Source of the DNA: Candidatus Zhuqueibacterota bacterium
Lineage (GTDB): Bacteria > Zhuqueibacterota > Zhuqueibacteria > Oceanimicrobiales > Oceanimicrobiaceae
Direction of reading: 5' to 3'
Length of the DNA stretch: 37,524 bases
Assembly: GCA_029262035.1 (NCBI GenBank)
Contig: JAJDAE010000138.1
Coordinates: 1-37,524 of the forward strand
The position numbers were made by a program, and so were the translations under genes. Numbering within the stretch: position 1 is the first letter of the stretch; the number at the start of each line of letters is the position of its first letter. Shown piece by piece: positions 29,101 through 36,619 of the stretch. Below the pieces are notes generated by a model. The model was not told the DNA's origin. It searched no databases and worked only from the letters and a program-made list of their open reading frames with translations.

Positions 29101-31015
29101 GTAACACTGAGCTAAAGTTTTGAAAGTCGGTGTTTCCAGCATTATCAGACAACCAAAGATATAAATTGACACCATTTTCCTGAGTCACGGTTATATTCAA
29201 GGATTGGGCACCAGCCGGCGTTGAGTCAGCAAAATCACTGTTGCTTACAGGCGCCGAACCCAGTTTGTAAAAAGCTGTTGCAAGCCCACTCGGGTCAGGT
29301 GGATTTTGCCAGGATATTGCAAACTGTGTGGATGCTTGCCACACACTTGCCGAAACTCTACCACCGGCACTTAATTGAATCGGCGCACCGGGTGCGTTCA
29401 CATCGCTGGTCGTATCGATCTCAACTGTGAAATCTGCTATATTTGAAAAAGCTTCTGAATTACCGACATTATCAGATGATACAGCCTCAAACCCATAAGT
29501 ATTGCCTTGTTGTCCATTAAAAACCACTGAAGTGATTGAGGTCTCTGAGTACAAAGTTTCCCAGGCACCGCCATTGATTTGCCTCTGAACACGATACTTA
29601 CCAGATAAGCCGGAGCCAGTTCCGTCTGAGCTATTTCCCCAACTCAAATGAACATCTTCCGAAACAACAGAATCCAGACTGGCGCGTGTGCCGGTAGGCG
29701 CCGTACTATCCAGAAAAATATTTGTATTTTGCGAAGCCTGGTTATTGGCACTGTCTGTTATTGTGACGGTTATGGGGTAAGTTCCATCGCTTTGGCCGCT
29801 GATATTTAGCCGCATTGTATCCGCCTGATTAATTCCCGAAGGTACACTTGGAGACTGATTGCCTCCCAAAGCGCCCAGAGTATAGACCAGAGTTGTCAGA
29901 TTAATTTCATTATAATAAACAGCTAAGTCTACAGAATCGACGTTTGTTTGATTGTACCACGCCGGAGGGAATATGGGCTCAGGGTTTCCTATTGTTAGAG
30001 AATCGATCTCCGGAGCCACCGTATCAATTCGAAAACGCCTTACCTCTGAATAACTTCCGAAATTTGCACTATCCAGACCCCTTACACGCCAAAAATAAAC
30101 ACCATCGGCAAGCGTCGCCGGAACCTGAAAAGTCATATTGCCTACTCCTTGCGGCACCGGTGGCAACGGTAAAAATCCGGATTGCGTTTGCGAATTATAA
30201 ATTATTGGAGAAATAAAGTTCACGCTTGGTGCAATTTCCACAGCAAAGTGCAGCGAATCATCATCGGCATCTGCAGGAATTGACCAAACCATATTTATAG
30301 GCAAAGTTACAGCATTAAAAACAACATTAGTAGCAGGAGACAAAACTGTTGGAGCTTCCGGTGCATTCCCGACAACCGATATTCCCCGAAGCCTAACATC
30401 ATCAAACAAAATCAAAGTAGATTCATTGGCACGTGTTTTCTTGTTGTTAAAACCGCCAAGAGCGACCGTGTAACTTCCAGGGCTTAATGTCCCAAGCTCC
30501 ACTGCATAAGATAACCAACCCGTTGTGGGAGAAGAGCCTGTATCATTATCCTCTCCCTCAATTTGAACCAAAAAATCATTACTACCCTCACCCATGAGTG
30601 TGCCATTAAAACTGAACAAAGCCTGCGACACTTCTAAAGAATCATAGTCAAGTGTTTGTGTAAGATTATATCTGAAATTAATTAAGACTATTTTTGTTGA
30701 ATCCAGGGTAAACGTTCTTTCCCAACCACCGGAAATGCTATCGATTGCTACGGCATCAATACCTCCCAAATCAACTCTAAGGGCGCCGCCATCAAAACCG
30801 CCGGAACCAACTCTGGCTCCGCTTGCATAGTCCGGCTGACTTGACCCGTGAAACAAATCATCACTGTAGCTAAAACTATCTGCATCGGTATTAAAATCCG
30901 CGATAAAAATTGTGGTTGTGTCCGGCATGGCTTGCGCTGAATCTAAACCAAGATTCAAAAAAATGGCAATTGCAAAAATGAAAGCCGATAATTTTCTATA
31001 TTTTTTTTTATTCAC
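26177..31015 (-). CDS. Large secreted repeat protein with Por/T9SS-like sorting domain
   Basis: A 1612-residue protein. The signal peptide ends near residue 29 (AQA). Residues about 30-210 look like a jelly-roll binding domain. Ig/fibronectin-like modules follow; three are clear copies (about 440-530, 650-745, 960-1055) sharing GLSG, YGFE and DNVGN motifs. The last 85 residues have FFLSQNYPNPFNAGTKMVY, then ILGQEV and SGMYFVKM, the type A C-terminal sorting domain used by type IX secretion in FCB bacteria. It is probably displayed on the surface or released, perhaps as an adhesin or glycan binder; no enzyme domain is seen. The start is GTG with GGAGTGA upstream. Confidence 0.88.
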   Translation of the reverse strand: MNKKKYRKLSAFIFAIAIFLNLGLDSAQAMPDTTTIFIADFNTDADSFSYSDDLFHGSSQPDYASGARVGSGGFDGGALRVDLGGIDAVAIDSISGGWERTFTLDSTKIVLINFRYNLTQTLDYDSLEVSQALFSFNGTLMGEGSNDFLVQIEGEDNDTGSSPTTGWLSYAVELGTLSPGSYTVALGGFNNKKTRANESTLILFDDVRLRGISVVGNAPEAPTVLSPATNVVFNAVTLPINMVWSIPADADDDSLHFAVEIAPSVNFISPIIYNSQTQSGFLPLPPVPQGVGNMTFQVPATLADGVYFWRVRGLDSANFGSYSEVRRFRIDTVAPEIDSLTIGNPEPIFPPAWYNQTNVDSVDLAVYYNEINLTTLVYTLGALGGNQSPSVPSGINQADTMRLNISGQSDGTYPITVTITDSANNQASQNTNIFLDSTAPTGTRASLDSVVSEDVHLSWGNSSDGTGSGLSGKYRVQRQINGGAWETLYSETSITSVVFNGQQGNTYGFEAVSSDNVGNSEAFSNIADFTVEIDTTSDVNAPGAPIQLSAGGRVSASVWQASTQFAISWQNPPDPSGLATAFYKLGSAPVSNSDFADSTPAGAQSLNITVTQENGVNLYLWLSDNAGNTDFQNFSSVLLRYDTTAPTGATASSPDTSADETFTVNWGGTGSDGDGAGLSGGYDLRVQVDGNAFANWLTNFPGTSNSFEGEQGHVYGFEVVAYDSVGNVEAFTGNAESTTFVDTLSFDNVAPGPPLGMAANGGSPKSPWQNLAQFAVAWNPPTDISGISLALYKMGDAPIANFDTTGSVKTGNSVIVTAEEGRQNFYLWFMDGQQQVDFNNYGVVQLRYDATDPVFNQTSVTNSDFTENSINWFNPTITPLAQVQVDYSEDHANTLQFESTGLGVSSILDDIGAGNNITETAGINLSTAADGSYDMEITLSDSASNSTKDTLKIALDNTAPTETTASSPDTSSNTTFRVSWAGTGSDGSGSGLSGRFNVRVQENGGSWVDWQTNFTGTSQDFTGQNGVEYGFEVAAIDNVGNVESFQSIAETATIVDTVFVDGTAPTIAHTLIVFVEQGADITIEAQVADNNQVGAVTLFYRQNGVSSFQSVEMMAVSGNNFAATISATQVSTLGLSYYIQASDGLNTTFSPATNWDTEPYNISIRITGTDAQGIVKSTTQPSGSDASSYRMVSVPLNPDAGDAISVLQDDLGTYDPAIWRLFQYIAASDSYVEYPDVIDFSPGKALWLIVKNSDVQLDSGVGASVPANEPFEITLSRGWNDIGNPFQFAVDVNNIVITLGNSGGVQGPYTYQGQWLLPTQVTQLNPWEGYSFFSDADNVTIAINPVAATTSPSAQKLNRILDFDWAIDIKAYSGELKDEFSRIGVSASANENWDALDFLEPPFISERVSVTFPHHDWLKFPGNFKSDFQPSAKDGWVWHFEAETSQKSEKIRLVFDNLESLPGNLTAVLIDRMALQKIDLDALSEYEFLPDQKTLSRQFELVVGTNDFLSNSENILSLVPDQFFLSQNYPNPFNAGTKMVYHTSEQAKIKIDIMNILGQEVITLINEYKEPGVYTLNWDGKGGRGVEVPSGMYFVKMQAGKFQKIRKMLYIR

Positions 31016-31305
31016 GCTAACATCACTCCATACATTTTAAATAACAATAAATCAATTTCATTAGCCTTGAGATTTCAACGAAGAAAACCCTTCAGCTGAA
31101 TTTAAAAATATCATGCTCGTTCAGTTATAATTATATCAACTTATCAAACAAAATGAAGAAATACACACGGGCGTTTGTGGGGAAATGCGAGGGTTGTTTA
31201 AGCAGGCCAGAGTGAACTATCATTACACTTTTATAATCTCAAAGTAATTTTTAAATTACTTACAATTATATATTTCTGCGTATGATAATTGCATTTTAAC
31301 TACAT

Positions 31306-32799
31306 TTACAAAATGTAACCGTTGTTTCTTTTTTTACATTTATTTTCTTTCATCAGTTTCGTTAAACCGGCACGCAGTGATTTTTCGGCGAGCAGCCAGA
31401 TACCTGGGTCAACATCATCATATACTTTCCGGACTAACTCTTTACTTGTTTGGGGAGTATTGCCCAACATCTGTAGAATTTTGAGCTCGCGCTGTACCCT
31501 ATGTTGAATATATGTTTCAACTAATTTTTTACTATCCTTTACCGCAGGACCATGGGCGGGATAAATTGTACCCGTGACCAATTTCGACAACAAATCCAGA
31601 GATTTCATATAATTGCCCATATCGCCGTTATCCTCAGGATCGATTACAATTGTTGAAAGGGTTGATAACATATCCCCGGCCAAAAGCGCACCATAACGAT
31701 TTTCCTGAAAAACAACATGACCCCGTGCATGACCTGGTGTGTGGAAAGCTTTTAACTTCCAGCCTTCGTTACCATCTGGTGATTGGCCCAAGTCAAACTC
31801 TTCTTCATGTTGTATTAACCGGCCAAATTCTAAATCGTGTAATTCACCGGCCGTATGGGAGTGTGCGTAAATTGGAACATCGTACCGGCTACTGCATAAA
31901 ACCGCTGCCTCTACATGGTCGGGGTGATGGTGGCTTAAAAGAATCGCTTGTAACTTATGATTCTTATCAATTATTGAGTCGAGATAGATTAAAAGCCGCT
32001 CCTGCTCATCAGGATTGGATGCACCCGGATCGAGCAAAAACAAATACTTCTCCCCTATTACATAACAATTTGTGTAAGCTGCCGGAGGAATCGGTCTGGT
32101 TTTTAGCGGCACCATTCTAATGCCGGGACTAAAGTAAATCTGGTGTATTTTACCTGCCTCGTATTCCTGAGTGTCTTTCAAAATTCGTTCCAGAGCACCT
32201 TCAAAAGGAAGGCTCATCCAGTGCAAAAACATGAAAACTAATGGCGGCACAAGATCGATTCCGCCTTTTTTCCATATAGAAATAGCCCTGGCCGGTGTAT
32301 AAAATCCACCCTCAACGAGTTCACCGTTTATTACTTCCGGTGTCTGACCATCCGGGATTTCAACCAGGAAAAATTTCGTATCATAGCGGACAGGAGCAAA
32401 TTCAGGAGTCAGCACTTCACCCAAAAACCGGAAGGGTTCCGTACTTACTTCAAGACTTTCATTATCAAGTATTTCGAGAAAGGTAATTTCATCATTCAAC
32501 AAAGCATTACGATAGCTCAACTTATTTTCAGGAGATAAATTTTCCTGCCCTTTTGTGAGCAAGACCCCTGTTTCCTCAAAAACCTCCCGAGTAGCAGCAA
32601 CGATATATGGCTTCAAAGCTTTGGGGAATACGCTTGAATTGTTGACGGGTATTTCACTATCTTCGGCATCCAGTGTGCCTCCGGGAAAAGCATAATAATC
32701 TCCAAAAAATTTCAACTCAGGATTTCTTTTCACTAAAAAAAAATCGGGGTCATCAAAATTTTGCATTAAGGCAATGGAAACTGCTTTTCTATTTTGCAC
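31306..32799 (-). CDS. Nudix hydrolase fused to a metallo-beta-lactamase-fold hydrolase
   Basis: A 497-residue two-enzyme fusion. Residues 1-210 are a Nudix domain with a split box: FPGGTLDAE (38-46) and AATREVFEETGVLL (68-81), separated by an insert as in NUDT7/NUDT19-like proteins, which cleave CoA-type diphosphates. Residues about 240-430 are an MBL hydrolase with SHHHPDH (289-295), HTPGHARGH (353-361), Asp 376 in AGDML and His 416 in PAHGP, like LACTB2. The C-terminal 60 residues look like the winged-helix tail of LACTB2-type proteins. The start is GTG at 32799; an in-frame TAA six bases earlier rules out a much longer start. It follows a receiver gene by 45 bases. The true substrates are unknown. 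Confidence 0.88.
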   Translation of the reverse strand: MQNRKAVSIALMQNFDDPDFFLVKRNPELKFFGDYYAFPGGTLDAEDSEIPVNNSSVFPKALKPYIVAATREVFEETGVLLTKGQENLSPENKLSYRNALLNDEITFLEILDNESLEVSTEPFRFLGEVLTPEFAPVRYDTKFFLVEIPDGQTPEVINGELVEGGFYTPARAISIWKKGGIDLVPPLVFMFLHWMSLPFEGALERILKDTQEYEAGKIHQIYFSPGIRMVPLKTRPIPPAAYTNCYVIGEKYLFLLDPGASNPDEQERLLIYLDSIIDKNHKLQAILLSHHHPDHVEAAVLCSSRYDVPIYAHSHTAGELHDLEFGRLIQHEEEFDLGQSPDGNEGWKLKAFHTPGHARGHVVFQENRYGALLAGDMLSTLSTIVIDPEDNGDMGNYMKSLDLLSKLVTGTIYPAHGPAVKDSKKLVETYIQHRVQRELKILQMLGNTPQTSKELVRKVYDDVDPGIWLLAEKSLRAGLTKLMKENKCKKRNNGYIL

Positions 32800-32844
32800 A
32801 GCTTTATATTATTGAAGTTAGGGGTACGTAAATTATATTGAAAG

Positions 32845-33234
32845 CTAAGTCAAAACGCTGCTTAATTCGGCAATGGTAAACGGCTTAGGAAGCGCTCCGG
32901 AAAATCCATAGTGAGGATAATCCACTAAAATCGAGTGGTCCGAATACCCACTGGAAACTATCGCTCTGACTTCAGGATCAAGCTCTCTCAATTTTTCCGT
33001 GGTTTCAAGACCATCTAACCCATCGGCTAAATTTAAGTCGATAATAACGGCAAAAAATTTATCCTTAGCTTCCAAGGCAATTTTATACTCTGCAATGCAG
33101 GATTTACTGTCGGGAGCTATTGTAACTTTAAAGCCTAAATTATCTAGAAATCGTCCTAAAAGCTTCTGCACCATGGGTTCATCATCAACAACCAATATTT
33201 TCTTCATATTGTGCTGTCTATCTGAATCAGGCAT
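32845..33234 (-). CDS. Stand-alone CheY-like response regulator
   Basis: A 129-residue receiver: acidic pair DDE (17-19), phosphoacceptor Asp 66 in FAVIIDLNLADGLDG, Ser/Thr region IVSSGYSDHS and Lys 117 in ALPKPFT. All key residues are present and there is no output domain. AGAAAGGAA precedes the first ATG, favouring this start over Met 10. It lies 68 bases after the sensor kinase in the same direction and its core resembles the receivers of the two neighbours, so it is the likely phosphate target of that kinase. Confidence 0.93.
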   Translation of the reverse strand: MPDSDRQHNMKKILVVDDEPMVQKLLGRFLDNLGFKVTIAPDSKSCIAEYKIALEAKDKFFAVIIDLNLADGLDGLETTEKLRELDPEVRAIVSSGYSDHSILVDYPHYGFSGALPKPFTIAELSSVLT

Positions 33235-33302
33235 TTAGATTCCTTTCTAATTGTGAGAAAGACAAAACAAAGTTAAAGCTAAACTATTTTAAAATCAATG
33301 AA

Positions 33303-35054
33303 TTATTCAGAAAAAACTTTATCGAGAACTTTTGATAAATCATCCAAATCGTAGGGCTTGTTTAAAACCGCACGGGCACCGTATTTCTCACAATCAGCCA
33401 TAATTGGATCATTTGAATAGCCACTCGTTACAATCGCCTTCACATTCGGGTCAAATTCTTTTATTTTGCCAATTGTTTCTTTCGCTCCCATGAAACCCGG
33501 AACTATTAGATTCAGGATAACGGCATCAAATGGATTTTCCTTTTGGGCCTCACGATAGAGCCAAACAGCTTCCTCGCCATTCGATACTGTTTCAACACTA
33601 TAGCCCAATTGACTCAACACTTTTTGAGAAAAATCACACAGCATAAACTCATCTTCCATAATCAGGATTCTCCCTGTACCCGTTCTTATTTTTTTGGGAG
33701 AGGCAGTATCTTCTTTTGGAATAGTTTCGGAGGAAGCCGGTAAATAAATAAAAAAGGTTGTTCCCGCACCTAACTTAGAATTAACGGTAATGAGGCCACC
33801 GTGCTTTTTAATTATAGAATAAGAAGTTGCGAGTCCAAGCCCACAGCCACGTTGTGTGCCAAATTGCTTTGTTGTAAAGTATGGATCAAATATTTTATTG
33901 AGATTCTGTTCATTAATTCCACAGCCCGTATCTGTGAAAGAAAGTTTTATATATTTCCCAGGCAAAAGTGGTAAAAAATCGTCCTCAAACAAGACAGAGT
34001 TTTTCCCGGTAATTTTAATTTTACCACCCTGGGGCATTGCCTGAATTGAATTTATAATCAGATTATTAATCACCTGATTTATCTGATCCTCATCAATTTC
34101 GACCGGATAAAGATTTTTTGAAAATTTAAACCCGCATTGAACATTTACGCCTCGGGTAATAAAACCAACTGATTCCTCAATAAAGCGTGGAATAGTCATT
34201 GCCTTTTTAATTGGCATGCCGCCTTTGGCAAAAGTTAGCAATTGATTGGTGAGGTTTTTGGCACGCTTTGAGGCGCTCTCAGCATTACTTAGAATATCCA
34301 CAATCTCGCTATTACCTAGCAACATCTTAGCTAATGAAATATTACCCCAAATTGCAGTTAACAGGTTGTTAAAATCATGTGCAATACCACCGGCGAGAAA
34401 ACCAATGGCTTCCAATTTATTGGCCTTTAAGCGCTCCTCCTCAAACTTTTTTGCTTCCGTTACATCACGAATAACCAGAACGGCGCCATCCACATTTTCA
34501 TTTTCATCCAACAACGGAACGGCTGTATGTTCTACAACTCTTTCCTTCTTTTTTCTACCTTTAAGAATGGTGTGATTTGACAGCTCGTTTAAAGCGCCGG
34601 TTTCGAGAACTTTTTCAAGCGGATTTTGTTTAATTTTGCGAGTGGTTTCATCAATAAGTTCAACCACTTTCCCATAAGATTTACCCCTTGATTCCGCTAT
34701 CCTCCGCCCGGTTAATTCTTCTGCAACTTTATTCATTAAAATGACATTGCCATTTTCATCAGTTGCAATAACACCTTCCCGGATGTTACCGAGTGTTACA
34801 TCCAGAATTTCATTTTCGATTCCCAGCAGAGCTTCCGAAGTCTTTCTGCGTTGCACCTCTTGTGCATGCAACTCCTGAAGTTTTCTTATCTTTTTAGACT
34901 GAGCGACAAATTGCTTTTGACATACATTCAATTCATGCAAAATTAAATTAAATTTCTCATCCAAGTCAGAAGTTGTTTGATTGCCGGCAATATTTTCGAC
35001 AGCAAATTTCTGCAATTCCAGAAACAAATTAATTACATTGTCTTGTGTTTTCAT
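33303..35054 (-). CDS. PAS sensor hybrid histidine kinase with a degenerate receiver
   Basis: A 583-residue soluble kinase with no membrane helix. Domains in order: coiled coil (about 43-78), PAS (80-205), DHp with His 226 in AGGIAHDFNNLLTA, ATPase with N335 in NLIINSIQAM, DTGCGI (375-380) and GCGLGLAT (403-410), and a C-terminal receiver (461-583). In the receiver the phosphoacceptor Asp is Asn 515 (AVILNLIVPG; codon AAT), while the acidic pair and Lys 566 remain. So the kinase core looks active but its own receiver should not take phosphate. The likely targets are the stand-alone receiver downstream and the PAS-receiver paralogue upstream. Confidence 0.93.
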   Translation of the reverse strand: MKTQDNVINLFLELQKFAVENIAGNQTTSDLDEKFNLILHELNVCQKQFVAQSKKIRKLQELHAQEVQRRKTSEALLGIENEILDVTLGNIREGVIATDENGNVILMNKVAEELTGRRIAESRGKSYGKVVELIDETTRKIKQNPLEKVLETGALNELSNHTILKGRKKKERVVEHTAVPLLDENENVDGAVLVIRDVTEAKKFEEERLKANKLEAIGFLAGGIAHDFNNLLTAIWGNISLAKMLLGNSEIVDILSNAESASKRAKNLTNQLLTFAKGGMPIKKAMTIPRFIEESVGFITRGVNVQCGFKFSKNLYPVEIDEDQINQVINNLIINSIQAMPQGGKIKITGKNSVLFEDDFLPLLPGKYIKLSFTDTGCGINEQNLNKIFDPYFTTKQFGTQRGCGLGLATSYSIIKKHGGLITVNSKLGAGTTFFIYLPASSETIPKEDTASPKKIRTGTGRILIMEDEFMLCDFSQKVLSQLGYSVETVSNGEEAVWLYREAQKENPFDAVILNLIVPGFMGAKETIGKIKEFDPNVKAIVTSGYSNDPIMADCEKYGARAVLNKPYDLDDLSKVLDKVFSE

Positions 35055-35137
35055 CGTTCTGTTTTTCTTTTGAACCGAAAACCTCTTTTATTTCAAAACC
35101 ATTTCTAACTAATTCCTGGTCGAAAACTCACAAACAT

Positions 35138-35278
35138 GTCATTCTGAGCGTGAGTTCCCAAGTCTCCCGCCTGAGGCAAAAATTGAAGCGCGAAGAATCT
35201 TCTGCTTGCAAGAGAGATTCTTCGCACACCAGCAACTACTTTGAAAAACTGTCTCCTGGGCTTTGTGCTCAGAATGAC
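35138..35278. repeat. Nested palindromic MITE-like element
   Basis: GTCATTCTGAGC (35138-35149) and GCTCAGAATGAC (35267-35278) are perfect 12-bp terminal inverted repeats. Inside, GCGAAGAATCT (35190-35200) and AGATTCTTCGC (35215-35225) are perfect 11-bp arms with a 14-base loop. The 141-base unit has no gene. Its ends match, from memory, a palindromic repeat common in many bacterial genomes. It splits the two sensor paralogues. No second copy is seen in this window. Confidence 0.7.
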
Positions 35279-35313
35279 GCGAATATGTAGTTTTCGTTCA
35301 ATCACTTAACTCA

Positions 35314-36342
35314 TTAACTCAAAACTTTGTTCAACGTCCTATCCAGGTCAAACAAACCAAATGGTTTGTACATCGCCTCGCTAAAACCATAATCTTCATA
35401 ATGCTTTAAAATGGGATCATTGGTATAACCGCTGGTGATAATGGCTTTCACGTTAGGATTAATTTCTTGTAAACCCTGGAGAGTTTGCAGTCCACCCATG
35501 CCATTTTTTATAGTCAAATCAACAATAACTGCATCGAAAGAGCGAGGCCCAAAGAAGTAACGGTAAACGTGCAAAGCTTCCTCACCATCGGCCACAGTTG
35601 TCACATTATATCCAAGACGAATCAAGCAGCGTATCGCAAGATCCCGGAGCATTTGGTCATCATCCATAACCAGAATATGGCCAAGCTTCTTATCTTTTTG
35701 TTCAGGGAATGGCTTAGGTGCAGATTTGGCACAACTCTTAGCAGACCAGGCATTCTTTTGAAAATTGCTCTGGCTTAAATTATCCGCCAAAAGCTTTACG
35801 ACATAAAATGATTTCGATAACATATCATCAAGAGTTTCAAGTCTGCCGGCGCCAGGCCAGCCTGCACTTTTAAACAATGTAATTTCCTCAGAGATTGAAG
35901 AAATCAAACTGTTCAATTCTGTTACCAATCGTTTCGAAAAGGAATTTGGATCTAAACCAAGTTCGGCAGAAGAATCATTCTTACCGCATTTTCTCAAAAT
36001 CAGGATAGTCCCGATTATTTCTTCATTTTCTCCCTTAATAGGAATGCCGCATTTTTCGATACTGGTTTCATCGCCATTGATTTTTTTTAACACAGTATGA
36101 TTACTCATTTCACTTGAATTACCGGTGCGAATGGCCTCATAGACCGGATTGATAATTTCAACACCTGTGGAATCATGGGTAGCGTCAAAAACATTCTCGA
36201 CAGGCTGGCCTTTTGCTTGTTCAAGGCGCCATCCTGTCAATGTCTCAGCACATGAGTTTATAAATAGAACTTTACCTTCGGCATCAGTCGCTATAATGCC
36301 ATCACTCATTTCACCAAAAATTTTGAATAGAATATCGTTCAT
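35314..36342 (-). CDS. PAS-receiver protein with vestigial histidine-kinase core
   Basis: A 342-residue paralogue of the downstream kinase. Residues 3-118 are a PAS domain (GIIATDAEGKVLFINS, SNHTVLK). Residues about 133-190 are helices that align with the kinase DHp, but the phospho-His is Thr 141 (VTELNSLIS against AHDFNNLLT), and the whole ATPase domain is missing. A receiver follows (221-342) with DDD (227-229), phosphoacceptor Asp 275 in AVIVDLTIKNGMGG and Lys in MYKPFG. It cannot phosphorylate itself but can take phosphate. GGAG precedes the ATG by 8 bases. The frame runs unbroken, so this is not an assembly break of a full kinase. Confidence 0.88.
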   Translation of the reverse strand: MNDILFKIFGEMSDGIIATDAEGKVLFINSCAETLTGWRLEQAKGQPVENVFDATHDSTGVEIINPVYEAIRTGNSSEMSNHTVLKKINGDETSIEKCGIPIKGENEEIIGTILILRKCGKNDSSAELGLDPNSFSKRLVTELNSLISSISEEITLFKSAGWPGAGRLETLDDMLSKSFYVVKLLADNLSQSNFQKNAWSAKSCAKSAPKPFPEQKDKKLGHILVMDDDQMLRDLAIRCLIRLGYNVTTVADGEEALHVYRYFFGPRSFDAVIVDLTIKNGMGGLQTLQGLQEINPNVKAIITSGYTNDPILKHYEDYGFSEAMYKPFGLFDLDRTLNKVLS

Positions 36343-36619
36343 GGGATGCTCCGGTTTACCTTAAATAAGCTTCGACGGTATTTGAATAATACTCTATTTA
36401 ATTGCATGAATTTAATTGAAGTTAACTCCGTGTTATTTTCAAGTATCAATGTTAATATTTTCCGCAGGGAGGAAATTAATTTTGAATTAGAGTCTCGTTG
36501 CTATTGTTATTCTGGGTATTGGAATAGGTCATTCAGCAAAAATAATTTGCTATTCATTATTATTTTCAACAAATTGATTTTGCCATCCAACTTAAACACA
36601 ACTAAACCCGCATACACCT

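Noticed and set aside
26177-31015. Repeats in the surface gene as a CRISPR or tandem DNA array
   Set aside because: The similarity is at protein-module level (about 95 residues, diverged), not exact short DNA repeats.
31242-31261. AAGTAATT-TTTA-AATTACTT palindrome upstream of the large surface gene and past the Nudix-MBL stop
   Set aside because: Pure AT-rich arms with no T tract on either strand and no promoter nearby; it can arise by chance in such sequence.
35105-35305. Short minus-strand frame in the palindromic element
   Set aside because: It is explained by the inverted repeats and has no ribosome site or motif.
35314-36342. A frameshifted or misassembled full-length hybrid kinase
   Set aside because: The frame is continuous, the degenerate DHp helices remain in register and the ATPase is cleanly missing, so it looks like an established shortened protein.
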